Shown: positions 43,006 to 54,600 of the stretch, piece by piece | How the letters are laid out: each line of letters opens with the position of its first letter | Numbering within the stretch: position 1 is the first letter of the stretch | IMG/VR virus record: IMGVR_UViG_3300008120_007367 | Location: 1-57,354 of that record | DNA: 57,354 bases | Direction: 5' to 3' (one strand) | From: a virus | Program-made: the position numbers and the translations under genes | The notes under the pieces: generated by a model | Seen by the model: the letters and a program-made list of their open reading frames with translations, nothing else | Databases searched by the model: none | What the model was told of the DNA's origin: nothing

Positions 43006-46000
43006 GTGTCAACAGCAATTGTAACCAAGTATTCTACCGCGAATACTGTACCTACTGCAAACTCACTTCTTGGTGGTGAATTAGCTTATTCATTTCCTTC
43101 TGGTAATTTATTCATAGGAACTGAAGCCGGATCGTATGAAATTATTGGTGGTAGTTATTACACTAACATAATAGATCAGAGAAGTAGTAACACTTCATCC
43201 GGAACTTTAGTTTTACGGAATGTAGATGGTGATATTAGAACTAGTGTTTTTATATCAACACAAGATGATACTCCTGGATTTATTGGAAATTTAGATGGTA
43301 TTGCGGATAGAGCAAACGCACTCCATAATTCAGTTCAAATAGTTCTTTCGGGTGATGTTCAATCGAATGTATTTACGACCTTTGGTAATACAGTTAATTT
43401 TCAAGTTGAATTAAGTACTATAGTTCCCGGTGTATCTGGTACATACGGTAATTCTACTAATATTCCTGTAATTACAGTTGACACCAAGGGTAGAGTAACA
43501 GCTGTTTCCAATTTAGCGATTTCTGTAGCATCACAAGAACAAGCAACTGCTGCCTTTGATAAAGCTAATGCAGCAAATGTATTAGCGCAAGCAGCTTTTA
43601 ATGCAGCCAATAGTTTAAGTCCCAATTTTAATCAGTCTGCATTTGATCGTGCTAATGCGGCTTTTAATTTAGCAAATTCTAGTTCTTTAGCTGCTAATAC
43701 TCCTAGTTCAATTGCAAATATAGCTTTAGATTTGGCTGGACTAAGTTATATACATGCTAATGCGGCTTTTGCTGTTGCGAATACTGGAGCTAACGCAGGA
43801 CAAACTGCAAATGAAGCCTACAGTTTAGTCAGTTATGTTTCAACTTCCGTAAATGCTTCGTTTGATACAGCAAATTCAGCTTATGATGCTTCAGTAAATA
43901 CAGCTAATATTGTTGTTGCTCTTGGTGAGTTAATACAGAGTTTTCAGGGAGTTGCAGTAAATGCTGAAAATATTTCAGTATCTACAAATACTTCTACTAC
44001 ATTAGCTTATAGACACGCCAACGCTTCATTTAATGCTGCTAATACTAAATTAAGTTTAACTGGCGGCACAATTAATGGTAACGTATCGATTGTTGGTAAT
44101 TTAAGTATATCGGGTGATGTCAATTATATTGGCACAAATCAGTTACTTATTGGCGACAATATCATCACATTAAATGCTGATTTACCTAACAATTTAGCTC
44201 CCACTCAAAATGCTGGCATAGAAGTTGCAAGAGGTTCCTCATCAAATGTTCATATAACATGGAATGAAGTTGCAGATAGATGGACATTTACAAACGATGG
44301 TACAAACTATAGTAATTTTGCAACAGACTCAGCCGAGTCATATGCGAATGCCGCCTTTGCACAAGCTAATTCATCATTTGCATTAGGTACTCAAGCTGGT
44401 ATTAGTGTTAGTGCAGCTTTTGATAGAACCAACTCTGCATTTACAAGAACAAATTCTTCGTTTAGTCAAGCAAATGCCTCCTATAATACGGCTAATGCAG
44501 CGTTTATACAGGCTAATACACCAAGTCATGTTGCAAACTCCGCGTCACTTTATGCCAATGCAGCGTTTGCTGCTGCGAATTCTTTAAGTCCAGAGTTCAA
44601 CCAGAGTTCTTTTGATAAAGCTAATGCAGCTTTTAATTCTTCAAACTCTGTTGCTAACGTAGTAGGTTCTTATTCTAATTCAGCATACACTCATGCGAAT
44701 GCGGCATTTGCTGCTGCAAATTCAATTACGTTTTCTGTAACTGACTTATATGCAAGAGCTCATTCTAATGCTGCTTATACAAATGCCAATAATACGTTAG
44801 CTGTAGCAGATTCTTCTTATACACAGGCAAACCTTGCTACTGTTATTGCTGTTGCTGCTTATGCTAAGGCGAATAGTATTATTGATTTGGCAACAGGTCA
44901 AGCAGCTTTCGATGCTTCGAATAGTGCTGGTAATTATGCTAATTCCAGTTTTATACATTCTAATGCAGCATTTGCTTATGCAAATACTTTAGCTGCTGAC
45001 TCTGTAGACTTCTTTGCTAGACCTCATGTTAATGCGGCATTTACACATGCCAATGCATCGTTTATACATGTAAACTCCGCATTTAGTGCCGTAAATACTA
45101 AATTCTCATCTTCTGGTGGAACAATTACCGGTAATGTAATAATTAACGGTAATGTAACGATAGATGCAATTCAGGCATCACTTAGTGTATCGACTTTAAG
45201 TGTGCAAGACAATATTATTGATATTTCATCGGAGACAGTTGGTACACCTACAAATCCTGCTGGTATTAGAGTAATTCGTGGAGATGAGGTACCCGTACAG
45301 TTTAGATGGAACGAATCATTATTAAAATGGACATTTACTAATGATGGATTTACTTATAGTAATGTAGGTTCGTCAACTGCTGAAGAATATGCTAACTCAG
45401 CTTTCTTAAAGTCCAACTCATCTTATGAGAGTCAGAATACAACAGGCATTTATGCTAACTTAGCTTTCACTCATGCAAATTCTGCTTATGAAAGTCAGAA
45501 TGTAACAGGCATTTATGCTAATTCCGCTTATTCTTTAGCTAATACTAAATTCTCATCTTCTGGTGGTACTGTAAGTGGTGATATCGTTGTTACTGGCAAT
45601 TTAACAATAGTTGGTGAGACAGTTTATGCTAATACACAAACTGTATTAATCAAAGATAATATAATTACATTAAATGCAGCAACCAATTTATTATCTCCTG
45701 CTATCTTTAATGCTGGTATAGAGGTTAATAGAGGATCATTATCAAACGTAGCTTTAATTTGGAATGAAACTGTAGACAATTGGCAGTATACGGTAGATGG
45801 AACAACCTATACAAACCTTTCTTCTGCATCGGCCGAATCTTACGCTAATGCAGCATTTGCTGCACAAAACACAACTGCAATTTACGCCAACTCATCCTTT
45901 AGTGCAGCTAATACTGCTGACGATAAAGCTGTAACGTCTGGTAGTTATGCTAACTCTGCTTTTGTTGCTGCAAATTCTTCTGGTGCTTATGCTAATGCTG

Positions 46001-48276
46001 CGTTTAATTCTTCGAACATAGCTTTTTCAGTTGGTGCTACATCTGGCGCTTATGCTAATGCAGCATTTGCTTTAGCCAATACGTTATCTATAAGTGCAGT
46101 TGATACTTATGCAAGACCACATGTTAACGCAGCATTTACTCATGCTAATGCATCATTTAATTTAGCTAACACCGCAAATGATACTTCTTTAAGTGGTAGT
46201 AATTATGCTAACTCGGCATTTAGTGCTGCAAATACCTCGGATTCTAAAGCTGTAACATCAGGATCATATGCTAATGGAGCTTATACTCAAGCAAATACCG
46301 CAACTACTAATGCGGCCACTGCTGATGGTAAAGCTGTAACAGCAGGTGACTATGCTAATGGTGCGTACAGTGCTGCAAATACTTCCGATTCTAAAGCTGT
46401 AACAGCTGGCAGTTATGCTAACGGTGCTTATGATAAGGCTAATACAGCAGACACTAAAGCTGTAACATCAGGTGTTTATGCAAATTCAGCATTTACTGTT
46501 GCTAATACTGCTGATGTTAAGGCTGTAACATCTGGTTCTTATGCTAACTCAGCGTATGAACAAGCTAATACTTCAAATACCAATGCTGCAACTGCTGATT
46601 CAAAAGCAGTAACAGCCGGTAACTATGCTAATGCTGCCTTTGGATCTGCAAATACATCTGATAGCAAAGCTGTAACGGCAGGTAACTATGCCAATTCAGC
46701 ATACGGACAAGCAAACACTGCTACAACTAATGCTGCTACAGCTGATGGTAAAGCAGTAACATCCGGATCTTATGCTAACTCTGCTTTTGATACAGCTAAT
46801 ACTGCTGACGGTAAAGCTGTAACATCTGGTAATTACGCTAACTCTGCTTATGGTCAGGCCAACACCGCAACTACAAATGCTTCTACTGCTGACAGTAAAG
46901 CAGTAACAGCTGGCGATTATGCTAATTCTGCTTACAGTCAAGCTAATACATCGGATAGTAAAGCGGTAAGTGCAGGATCTTATGCTAATGGAGCTTATAC
47001 TCAAGCTAATACCGCAACTACTAATGCAGCTACAGCTGATGATAAAGCGATAAGTGCTGGATTATACGCCAATTCTGCGTTCACTGCTGCTAATACTGCT
47101 GACAGTAAAGCATCAAGTGCAGGATCTTATGCTAATGGAGCCTATACTCAAGCAAATACCGCAACTACAAATGCGGCTACTGCTGACAGTAAAGCGACAA
47201 GTGCTGGACTATACGCCAATTCAGCATTTGGTGCGGCTAATACCAAGTTCTCATCTTCAGGTGGTACCGTAAGTGGTGATGTAATCATTACTGGTAATGT
47301 AACAATTCAAGGAAATACCGCCGAATTTAGTGTACCACATTTCATTGTTCAAGATGGCATAATTGAAGTTAATGTTGAACAGATAGGAAATAATCCCGTA
47401 GAAAACGCTGGTTTAAGAGCCATGCGTGGAGATTTAAATCCAACATTAATTTTATGGAATGAAACGAATGATAGTTGGTCGTTTACAAATGATGGATTAA
47501 ATTATAGTAATATTGCTTCACAATCAGCAGAAAGTTATGCTAATGCAGCATTCAGTTCTGCCAATACGGCCAACAGTAATGCTATAAGTGCAGGCAGTTA
47601 CGCTAATTCAGCTTATGCTTTAGCTAATACTATATCTTCTGGCGCAATTGATAACTACGCTAGACCACATGTTAATGCAGCATTTACACATGCTAATTCA
47701 TCTTTTGATGCTGCAAATACTGCCGACTCTAAAGCTGTAACAGCTGGTAGCTATGCCAATAGTGCATTTGGTGTTGCTAATACTAAGTTAAGCACATCAG
47801 GAGGCACAATCTCTGGTGATTTAAGTGTTACTGGTAATTTGACGGTATTAGGTAATGCTACTTCTATAGCTGTTTCAAGTATAAAAATAGATGATTCTTT
47901 AATTCAATTAGCTGCTAATAATGAATCGTCCGATACGATTGATATAGGTTTCTTTGGTCATTATAGCCCAGATGCTGGCGTGTCTAAAAAACATACTGGT
48001 TTATTCCGTGACGCTAATGATGGTCGTTATTATCTATTTTACAATTATGAAGATCCTAGTTTCGAAACTCTATCGCCGAATAATGTAATTGATGTTGCTA
48101 ATTCTACTTTTAGAGTTGCTAATTTAACTGCAAACGTCATTACAGATGTAATATCAATTCGTGGATATGATCCAATTAATTATACAAATACTGTTTATAC
48201 TCATGCAAATGCATCTTACTCTGCAGCAAATACTGCTATATCCGACGCTTTAGCCTTTGCCATTGCACTAGGATAA
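43006..48276 (+). CDS. Giant tail-fibre protein 1 with heptad repeats
   Basis: GTG 43006 follows the previous stop without a gap; the product is 1756 aa. After an N-terminal beta part come many YANSAFxxANTADSKAVT units (densest about nt 45930-47240). These are broken by five beta modules of about 100 residues (starting near 44048, 45100, 45547, 47246 and 47790), each with GG(T/S)xxG near the start; the first four have a WNE motif. Repeat lengths of 21 and 28 residues are multiples of seven, as expected for a trimeric coiled coil. The C-terminal module (IGFFGHYS, FRDANDGRYYLFYN) recurs in fibre 2. It is the likely shaft of a long tail fibre. Confidence 0.8.
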   Translation: MSTAIVTKYSTANTVPTANSLLGGELAYSFPSGNLFIGTEAGSYEIIGGSYYTNIIDQRSSNTSSGTLVLRNVDGDIRTSVFISTQDDTPGFIGNLDGIADRANALHNSVQIVLSGDVQSNVFTTFGNTVNFQVELSTIVPGVSGTYGNSTNIPVITVDTKGRVTAVSNLAISVASQEQATAAFDKANAANVLAQAAFNAANSLSPNFNQSAFDRANAAFNLANSSSLAANTPSSIANIALDLAGLSYIHANAAFAVANTGANAGQTANEAYSLVSYVSTSVNASFDTANSAYDASVNTANIVVALGELIQSFQGVAVNAENISVSTNTSTTLAYRHANASFNAANTKLSLTGGTINGNVSIVGNLSISGDVNYIGTNQLLIGDNIITLNADLPNNLAPTQNAGIEVARGSSSNVHITWNEVADRWTFTNDGTNYSNFATDSAESYANAAFAQANSSFALGTQAGISVSAAFDRTNSAFTRTNSSFSQANASYNTANAAFIQANTPSHVANSASLYANAAFAAANSLSPEFNQSSFDKANAAFNSSNSVANVVGSYSNSAYTHANAAFAAANSITFSVTDLYARAHSNAAYTNANNTLAVADSSYTQANLATVIAVAAYAKANSIIDLATGQAAFDASNSAGNYANSSFIHSNAAFAYANTLAADSVDFFARPHVNAAFTHANASFIHVNSAFSAVNTKFSSSGGTITGNVIINGNVTIDAIQASLSVSTLSVQDNIIDISSETVGTPTNPAGIRVIRGDEVPVQFRWNESLLKWTFTNDGFTYSNVGSSTAEEYANSAFLKSNSSYESQNTTGIYANLAFTHANSAYESQNVTGIYANSAYSLANTKFSSSGGTVSGDIVVTGNLTIVGETVYANTQTVLIKDNIITLNAATNLLSPAIFNAGIEVNRGSLSNVALIWNETVDNWQYTVDGTTYTNLSSASAESYANAAFAAQNTTAIYANSSFSAANTADDKAVTSGSYANSAFVAANSSGAYANAAFNSSNIAFSVGATSGAYANAAFALANTLSISAVDTYARPHVNAAFTHANASFNLANTANDTSLSGSNYANSAFSAANTSDSKAVTSGSYANGAYTQANTATTNAATADGKAVTAGDYANGAYSAANTSDSKAVTAGSYANGAYDKANTADTKAVTSGVYANSAFTVANTADVKAVTSGSYANSAYEQANTSNTNAATADSKAVTAGNYANAAFGSANTSDSKAVTAGNYANSAYGQANTATTNAATADGKAVTSGSYANSAFDTANTADGKAVTSGNYANSAYGQANTATTNASTADSKAVTAGDYANSAYSQANTSDSKAVSAGSYANGAYTQANTATTNAATADDKAISAGLYANSAFTAANTADSKASSAGSYANGAYTQANTATTNAATADSKATSAGLYANSAFGAANTKFSSSGGTVSGDVIITGNVTIQGNTAEFSVPHFIVQDGIIEVNVEQIGNNPVENAGLRAMRGDLNPTLILWNETNDSWSFTNDGLNYSNIASQSAESYANAAFSSANTANSNAISAGSYANSAYALANTISSGAIDNYARPHVNAAFTHANSSFDAANTADSKAVTAGSYANSAFGVANTKLSTSGGTISGDLSVTGNLTVLGNATSIAVSSIKIDDSLIQLAANNESSDTIDIGFFGHYSPDAGVSKKHTGLFRDANDGRYYLFYNYEDPSFETLSPNNVIDVANSTFRVANLTANVITDVISIRGYDPINYTNTVYTHANASYSAANTAISDALAFAIALG
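45900..47240 (+). repeat. Dense heptad-based fibre repeats
   Basis: Consecutive units of the type SYANSAF-GAANTAD-SKAVTAG (three heptads) alternate with SYANSAY-GQANTAT-TNAATAD-SKAVTAG (four heptads). DNA copies differ by scattered synonymous changes and some blocks are nearly identical. Confidence 0.8.
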
Positions 48277-48300
48277 ATATTGTTTATTGAGGAAAATAAA
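48272..48300 (+). promoter_or_regulatory. Late-promoter-like box and weak start hairpin
   Basis: GATAAATA (48272-48279) is followed by TTTATT (48283-48288), loop GAGGAA and AATAAA (48295-48300). The loop is the Shine-Dalgarno and the 3' arm ends at the A of ATG 48300. The stem is only six A-U pairs. A start at about 48285 would cut the 5' arm, as proposed for 42445. Confidence 0.35.
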
Positions 48301-48623
48301 TGGCAAATACGTTTAAAAATAGTTTTTCACAAAGTGTAGGTCAAACTTCAGACACAATTTATACTGCTACTGGTGTTCAAGCCACCGTTATAGGTATGAG
48401 TGTTGCGAATGTTACTCAGGCAGATGTAAAAGCAAATGTTTTTGTTACTTCTTCCGGAACAGATTATTTCTTAGTTAAAAGTGCATTGATAGAACCTGGT
48501 AGTGCATTAGTTCCTATTGGAGGAGATCAAAAATTGGTTTTAGAGTCTGGTGACTTAATTAAAGTTCAATCAGATACATCTTCTTCTTTAGATGTAATCT
48601 TAAGCGTATTAGAAATAAGCTAA
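48300..48623 (+). CDS. Small virion structural protein
   Basis: The 107-aa product is beta-rich (TDTIYTATGVQATVIG-like segments, ANVFVTSSGTDYFLVKS, DLIKVQSDTSSSLDVIL), with Gly-Pro turns and no cysteine. Such proteins occur beside fibre genes in marine T4-like phages. It is preceded by GAGGA and follows fibre 1 by 23 nt, with fibre 2 starting one base after its stop. Role inferred from position only. Confidence 0.65.
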   Translation: MANTFKNSFSQSVGQTSDTIYTATGVQATVIGMSVANVTQADVKANVFVTSSGTDYFLVKSALIEPGSALVPIGGDQKLVLESGDLIKVQSDTSSSLDVILSVLEIS

Positions 48624-48624
48624 C

Positions 48625-51600
48625 ATGACATATTCTTATATTGGCAATCAGTCTACTTCCAATCAACTTAATAAAGTTAAAACTGAAGCTAACTCAGCAT
48701 TTAGTGCTGCAAATTCTTCAGGTTCTTATGCTAACTCAGCATTTAGTGCTGCCAATACAGCCGACAGTAAGGCTGTAACATCTGGATTATATGCTAATTC
48801 AGCCTACGCTTTAGCTAATACTGTATCCTCTGGTGCAATCGATAATTATGCTAGACCACATGCTAACGCTGCATTTGAGGTAGCTAACAGTAGTTCTTCT
48901 TATTCTAATTCTGCATTTTTAGCAGCCAATACATCAGACAGTAAAGCTGTTACGGCTGGTTCTTATGCTAACTCTGCTTATGGTCAAGCAAACACTGCCA
49001 CAACTAATGCTGCTACGGCCGATACTAAAGCTGTAGATGCTGGTAATTACGCTAATTCAGCGTTTGGTATTGCCAACACAGCAAATGTCAATTCTATTTC
49101 TGCTGGCAGTTATGCTAACTCTGCTTATACTCAAGCAAATACCGCAACTACAAATGCTGCTACAGCTGATGGTAAAGCAGTAACAGCTGGCAGTTATGCT
49201 AACTCATCCTTCAGTGCAGCTAATACTGCTGACGGTAAAGCTGTAACATCTGGATCATACGCTAACTCAGCATTTGCAACAGCTAATACTGTTGATGATA
49301 AAGTATCAACATCTGGATCATACGCTAACTCAGCATTTGGTGCTGCCAATACAGCGGATACTAAAGCAGTAAACGCTGGATCATATGCTAATGCTGCCTT
49401 TGGTCAGGCTAATACAGCCACAACTAATGCGGCTACGGCCGATAGTAAGGCTGTTAGTGCTGGTAATTATGCTAACGCAGCATTTGATGTTGCTAACACT
49501 GCTGATGGTAAAGCTGTAACAGCTGGATCGTATGCTAATTCGGCATATGTTCAGGCTAATACAGCTACTACTAATGCGGCCACTGCTGACAGTAAAGCAG
49601 TAAGTGCTGGAGAATATGCTAACTCATCTTTTGGTGCAGCTAATACTGCTGATAGTAAAGCTGTAACAGCTGGTAATTACGCTAACTCAGCATTTGGTTC
49701 TGCAAACACCGCAGACGCTAAGGCTGTAACATCTGGATTATATGCTAATGCAGCCTATGCTTTAGCTAATACTATATCTTCTGGTGCAATTGATAACTAT
49801 GCTAGACCTCATGCTAATGCTGCATTTGAGGTAGCTAATTCAGCTTCCAGTTATGCTAACAATGCATTTGCTTCTGCTAACACGGCCGATAGTAAAGCAG
49901 TAACATCTGGTAGCTATGCTAACTCAGCATTTAGTGCTGCCAATAACAAATATTCTTCCTCTGGTGGTACTATTACAGGAGATGTTGTTGTTACTGGTAA
50001 TTTGACAGTAAGTGGAACTCAGACTATTATTAATACTGAGACATTAAATCTTGCTGACAATCTAATTGACCTCAATAGTAACTTTACATCGGGAGCACCT
50101 ACTGAAAATGCCGGTATAAGAATTATACGCGGTGATGAGTTGCCCGTACAATTGAGATGGAATGAAACTGTAGATCAATGGCAATTTACTGTTGATGGAT
50201 CTAATTATAATAACATAGCTTCACAATCAGTAGAAAGTTATGCTAACTCAGCCTTTGGTACTGCTAATACAGTAGACAGTAAAGCAGTAACAGCTGGCAG
50301 TTATGCTAATTCCGCTTTTGGTACTGCTAATACAGCTACTGCAAATGCTGCTACAGCTGATGGTAAAGCAGTAACAGCTGGCAGTTATGCTAATAGTGCT
50401 TTTGCTGCTGCGAATACTGTTTTAAGTGGTTCAGTTGACAACTATGCTAGACCTCATGCTAATGCAGCATTTGAGGTAGCTAATAGTTCCTCTGTTTATG
50501 CTAATTCGGCTTACGGTCAGGCTAATACCGCAACTACCAATGCGGCTACTGCTGACAGTAAAGCGATAAGTGCTGGCAGTTATGCTAATTCAGCATTTAG
50601 TTCTTCTAACACCGCCACAACAAATGCTGCTACTGCTGACAGTAAAGCAGTAAGTGCTGGAGAATATGCTAACTCTGCTTACGGTCAAGCTAACACCGCA
50701 ATCACTAATGCTGCTACTGCCGATTCTAAAGCTGTATCAGCAAGTGACTATGCTAATGGTGCATTTAATACTGCGAATAGTGGTTCGAGTTATGCTAATT
50801 CAGCATTTTTAACATCCAATACTGCTGATAGTAAAGCTGTAACATCTGGTAATTATGCTAATGCAGCCTTTGCTTTAGCTAACACAGTATCAAGTGGATC
50901 GGTTGATAACTACGCTAGACCACATGCTAACGCAGCATTTGAGGTAGCTAATTCAGCTTCCAGTTATGCTAACGGTGCATTTGCTTCTGCTAACACGGCC
51001 GATAGTAAAGCAGTAAGTGCTGGTAATTACGCTAACTCGGCTTATACTCAAGCAAATACTGCTACGACTAATGCTGCAACTGCTGATGGTAAAGCAACAA
51101 GTGCTGGTTCATATGCTAATTCAGCTTATACTCAAGCAAACACTGCTACGACTAATGCTGCAACTGCTGATGATAAAGCAACAAGTGCTGGTTCATATGC
51201 TAACTCCGCATTTAGTTCTTCTAATACTAAATTCTCATCTTCTGGTGGTACTATTACAGGAGATATTGTCGTTACTGGTAATTTAACGGTAAGTGGAACT
51301 AGAACGATAGTAGATACAGAAATTGTAACTATAGCTGATAATTTAATTGATCTTAACAGTAATTTTGTTACCGGTACTCCTACTGAAAATGGTGGCATAA
51401 GGGTTATCCGAGGTGATGAAGTACCTGTACAATTAAGATGGAATGAAAGTGCAAAATATTGGCAGTTCAGTAATGATGGTGTATCATATTCAAATGTAGC
51501 TTCTCAAATATCTGAACAATATGCCAACTCGGCATTTGCAACTGCTAACTCCGCTGATAGTAAAATAACTACAGTAGGTAACTATGCTAACTCGGCATTT

Positions 51601-54600
51601 GGTGCTGCTAATACATCAGACAGTAAAGCTGTAACAGCTGGATCGTATGCTAACTCTGCTTATGGTCAAGCAAATACAGCAACTACGAATGCTGCTACGG
51701 CCGATACTAAAGCTGTAACAGCTGGCAGTTATGCTAATGCAGCCTTTGCTTTAGCTAATACAGTATCAAGTGGTTCGGTTGATAATTATGCTAGACCACA
51801 TGCTAATGCTGCATTCAATACTGCTAATAGTGGATCAAGTTATGCTAACTCTGCATTTGGTGCAGCTAATACTGCTGACTCTAAAGCAGTAACATCTGGT
51901 AATTACGCTAACTCAGCTTATGGTCAGGCTAATACAGCAACTACGAATGCTGCTACTGCTGACGGTAAAGCAGTAACAGCTGGATTGTATGCTAATGGTG
52001 CGTACAGTGCAGCTAATACTGCTGACGATAAAGCAATAACATCAGGATCATATGCCAATTCAGCATATGGACAAGCAAATACAGCAACTACCAATGCGGC
52101 CACTGCTGACAGTAAAGCAGTAACGGCAGGAGACTATGCTAACTCATCCTTCAGTGCAGCTAATACTGCTGACGGTAAAGCTGTAACAGCTGGTAATTAC
52201 GCTAACTCAGCCTATGGTCAAGCAAACACCGCAAACACCAATGCTGCAACTGCTGATGGTAAAGCAGTAACAGCTGGCAGTTATGCTAATAGTGCTTTTG
52301 CAGCTGCCAATAATGCGGTAGATACTTGGGTTAGAGATGCTGCCAATAGTGCATCTAGTTATGCTAATTCAGCATTTGGCGCAGCGAATACATCTGACAG
52401 TAAAGCTGTAACAGCTGGCAGTTATGCTAACTCATCATTTACAAAAGCAAATTCTGCTTATGACTTAGCTTCAGCTGTAGCGGCAAATGGTAATTTTATA
52501 TTGAGTGTTAAAAATGACACTTTTGTTGGAACGGGTTCTTGTACAACTTTTCAATTATCAACAACTCCTGCAAATGAAGATTATACTTTAATTACTATAG
52601 AAGGTGTCACTCAATTAAAATCTTCTTATAGTTTATCTGCTGCAAATGTTATATTTTCTGAAGCGCCAAAGTTAAGTGATAATATTGATGTATTAGTATT
52701 TTCTTCTGATGTTAATCCTTCATTTGGTGCAGCCAACTCAGCAGGACTTTATGCTAATGCTGCCTTTGCTTTAGCTAATGCAGTTTCGAGTGGTTCTGTT
52801 GATGCTTATGCCAGACCTCATGCTAATGCTGCCTTTGATGTAGCTAACAGTGCTTCTGGTTATGCCAATTCAGCATTTGGTGCAGCTAATACTGCAACTA
52901 CTAATGCGGCCACTGCTGACAGCAAAGCTGTAACAGCGGGTAGTTATGCCAACTCAGCATTTAATACTGCGAATAATAACGTATCAAATACTGGCGGCAC
53001 AATCTCTGGCGATTTAAGTATTACTGGCAATTTAACAGTATTTGGCAATGCAACCTCAATTGCAGTCTCTAGTATAAAAATAGATGATTCTTTAATTCAG
53101 TTAGCTGCTAATAATGAATCTGATGCAATTGATATCGGGTTTTTTGGACATTATAGTACTGATGCTGGAGTAACTCAGAAACATACTGGTTTATTCCGTG
53201 ATGCTACCGATGGTCGTTATTATTTGTTTTACAATTACGAAGATGCCAGTTTCGATACACTAACACCGAATAATGTAATTGATGTTGCTAATTCTACTTT
53301 TAGAGTTGCCAATTTAACTGCGAATATTGTTACGGATGTAATATCAATTCGTGGATATGATCCAATTAATTATACTAATTCTGCTTTTAATGCAGCAAAT
53401 ACAGCAGATAGTAAAGCAGTATCAGCTGGTAGTTATTCTAACGCAGCATTTGAGGCAGCTAATAGTTCTTCTGGTTATGCTAATTCAGCTTATGGCCAAG
53501 CAAACACTGCCACAACTAATGCTGCGACTGCTGATGGTAAAGCTGTAACAGCTGGCATTTATGCTAATGCTGCGTTTGCTTTAGCTAATACAATCTCAAG
53601 TGGTTCAGTTGACAACTATGCTAGACCACATGCTAATGCTGCATTTGAGGTAGCTAATTCAGCTTCCAGTTATGCTAACGGTGCATTTGGTGTGGCTAAT
53701 ACAGCAGATAGTAAAGCCGTAAGTGCGGGACTTTATGCTAATGCAGCATTTGGTACTGCTAATTCAGCTTCAAGTTATGCTAACTCAGCATTTGGTACTG
53801 CTAATACGGCAGATGCTAACGCTGGAACTGCTGATAGTAAAGCTGTAACAGCTGGTAACTATGCTAACTCTGCATTTAGTGTTGCTAATACGTCAGACAG
53901 TAAAGCTGTAACAGCTGGCAGTTATGCTAATGCAGCCTTTGCTTTAGCTAATACAGTTTCAAGTGGTTCAGTTGACAACTATGCTAGACCACATGCTAAT
54001 GCAGCATTTGAGGTAGCTAACAGTGCTTCTGGTTATGCTAACTCAGCTTATGGTCAAGCTAATACATCAGACAGTAAAGCAACGAGTGCTGGCAGTTATG
54101 CTAACTCAGCTTATGGTCAGGCTAATACAGCTACTACCAATGCTGCGACTGCTGATCAGAAAGCAGTTACTTCGGGTTCTTATGCTAATTCTGCATTTGA
54201 TACTGCTAATACAGCCACAACTAATGCTTCTAATGCCAACAGTAATGCTTTAATTGCTGGATCGTATGCTAACTCAGCATTTGCTGCTGCTAACAATGCT
54301 ACAGACACATGGGTAAGAAATGCTGCTAATGCAGCTTCCAGTTATGCCAATTCAGCATTTGGTACTGCAAATACATCGGATTCTAAGTCTCAATCCGCAA
54401 GTTTGTATGCTAATGCTGCTTTTGCTTTAGCTAATACACTATCTTCAGGTAATGTAGATCAGTATGCTAGAGACCTATCTAATGCAGCATCATTACATTC
54501 AAATACCGCATTTAATTTTGCAAATACTTTAATAGGAACTGGAACATCAATAGTTGGTTATGTAGATGAGTTTTTGGGCGATGGAGCTTGTACAGAATTT

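Noticed and set aside
51017-51286. Leu/Gln-rich small open frames on the + strand inside fibre 2 (also at 53351, 54023, 56384, 57083)
   Set aside because: Out-of-frame readings of the heptad repeats; the main frame is open throughout.
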